Shown here one piece after another: positions 6,066 to 6,099 of a stretch of DNA of 6,099 nt (position 1 is its first letter; each line of letters opens with the position of its first letter). The position numbers were made by a program, and so were the translations under genes. The notes beneath the pieces are model-generated. The model searched no databases. It saw nothing but the letters and a program-made list of their open reading frames with translations, and was not told the DNA's origin. Where the stretch lies: assembly GCA_013042895.1 (NCBI GenBank), contig JABDPD010000470.1, forward strand, positions 1 to 6,099. The letters are read 5' to 3'. This DNA is from Boseongicola sp. (GTDB lineage: Bacteria > Pseudomonadota > Alphaproteobacteria > Rhodobacterales > Rhodobacteraceae).

Positions 6066-6099
6066 TGGCGACCCCGGCAGGATTCGAACCTGCAACCTG
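6066..6099 (-). tRNA. 3' end of a tRNA gene, possibly tRNA-Arg
   Basis: The minus strand reads a complete T arm (GCAGG, TTCGAAT, CCTGC; 6077-6093), then a 7-base acceptor strand CGGGGTC (6070-6076), discriminator G (6069) and an encoded CCA (6066-6068). The 5' acceptor strand should therefore be GACCCCG, outside the window. The anticodon is not in the window, so the isotype cannot be read. The discriminator G together with this T arm and acceptor resembles some tRNA-Arg genes; tRNA-Glu is a weaker alternative. It ends 64 bases before the GST start on the same strand. Confidence 0.88.

Overview
The window looks like ordinary chromosome of an alphaproteobacterium, most likely of the Rhodobacterales (Roseobacter type). 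The clues are a CcrM-family GANTC methyltransferase directly downstream of rnhB on the same strand, GANTC sites in front of that methyltransferase, moderate GC content, and several small secreted or helix-turn-helix proteins of a type familiar from roseobacters. No insertion sequence, CRISPR array, rRNA or toxin-antitoxin pair is visible.

Layout. Positions 1-2060 are a minus-strand block, read right to left: a small exported protein with a duplicated four-cysteine motif (1551-2060), a hairpin-rich spacer (1356-1550), rnhB (750-1355), a 115-base spacer with three GANTC sites, and ccrM (from 634, running off the left edge). Positions 2225-3197 are a plus-strand overlapping pair: a small exported protein and a two-pass membrane protein with a C-terminal OmpR-type winged helix. 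This pair diverges from the cysteine-repeat gene across a spacer that holds a 12-bp perfect palindrome. From 3194 to the right end everything is on the minus strand: a MscS-type mechanosensitive channel (3194-4492), a 310-base non-coding stretch with three hairpins, a CII-like HTH regulator (4803-5273), a glutathione S-transferase family protein (5384-6001), and the 3' end of a tRNA (6066-6099).

The most notable observation is in ccrM. The frame is intact and highly conserved up to the HPTQKPES motif, then meets a TAG exactly where the family has a leucine, and the conserved reading resumes in the same frame right after it (LHRVLL). As read, the product would lack the AdoMet-binding DPFxGxG motif and the C-terminal DNA-binding part. 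This is either a true nonsense mutation in a normally important cell-cycle methyltransferase, a readthrough site, or a base error. The GANTC cluster in its likely promoter fits methylation-dependent autoregulation as known for Caulobacter ccrM.

Functionally the genes are housekeeping or envelope-related: DNA methylation and replication-associated RNA removal (ccrM, rnhB), osmotic protection (MscS), thiol chemistry (GST) and regulation (membrane winged helix, HTH). I see no clear new multi-gene defence or biosynthetic system. The candidates for novelty are the membrane-anchored winged-helix regulator paired with a secreted protein, the cysteine-repeat protein, and the hairpin-rich spacers.
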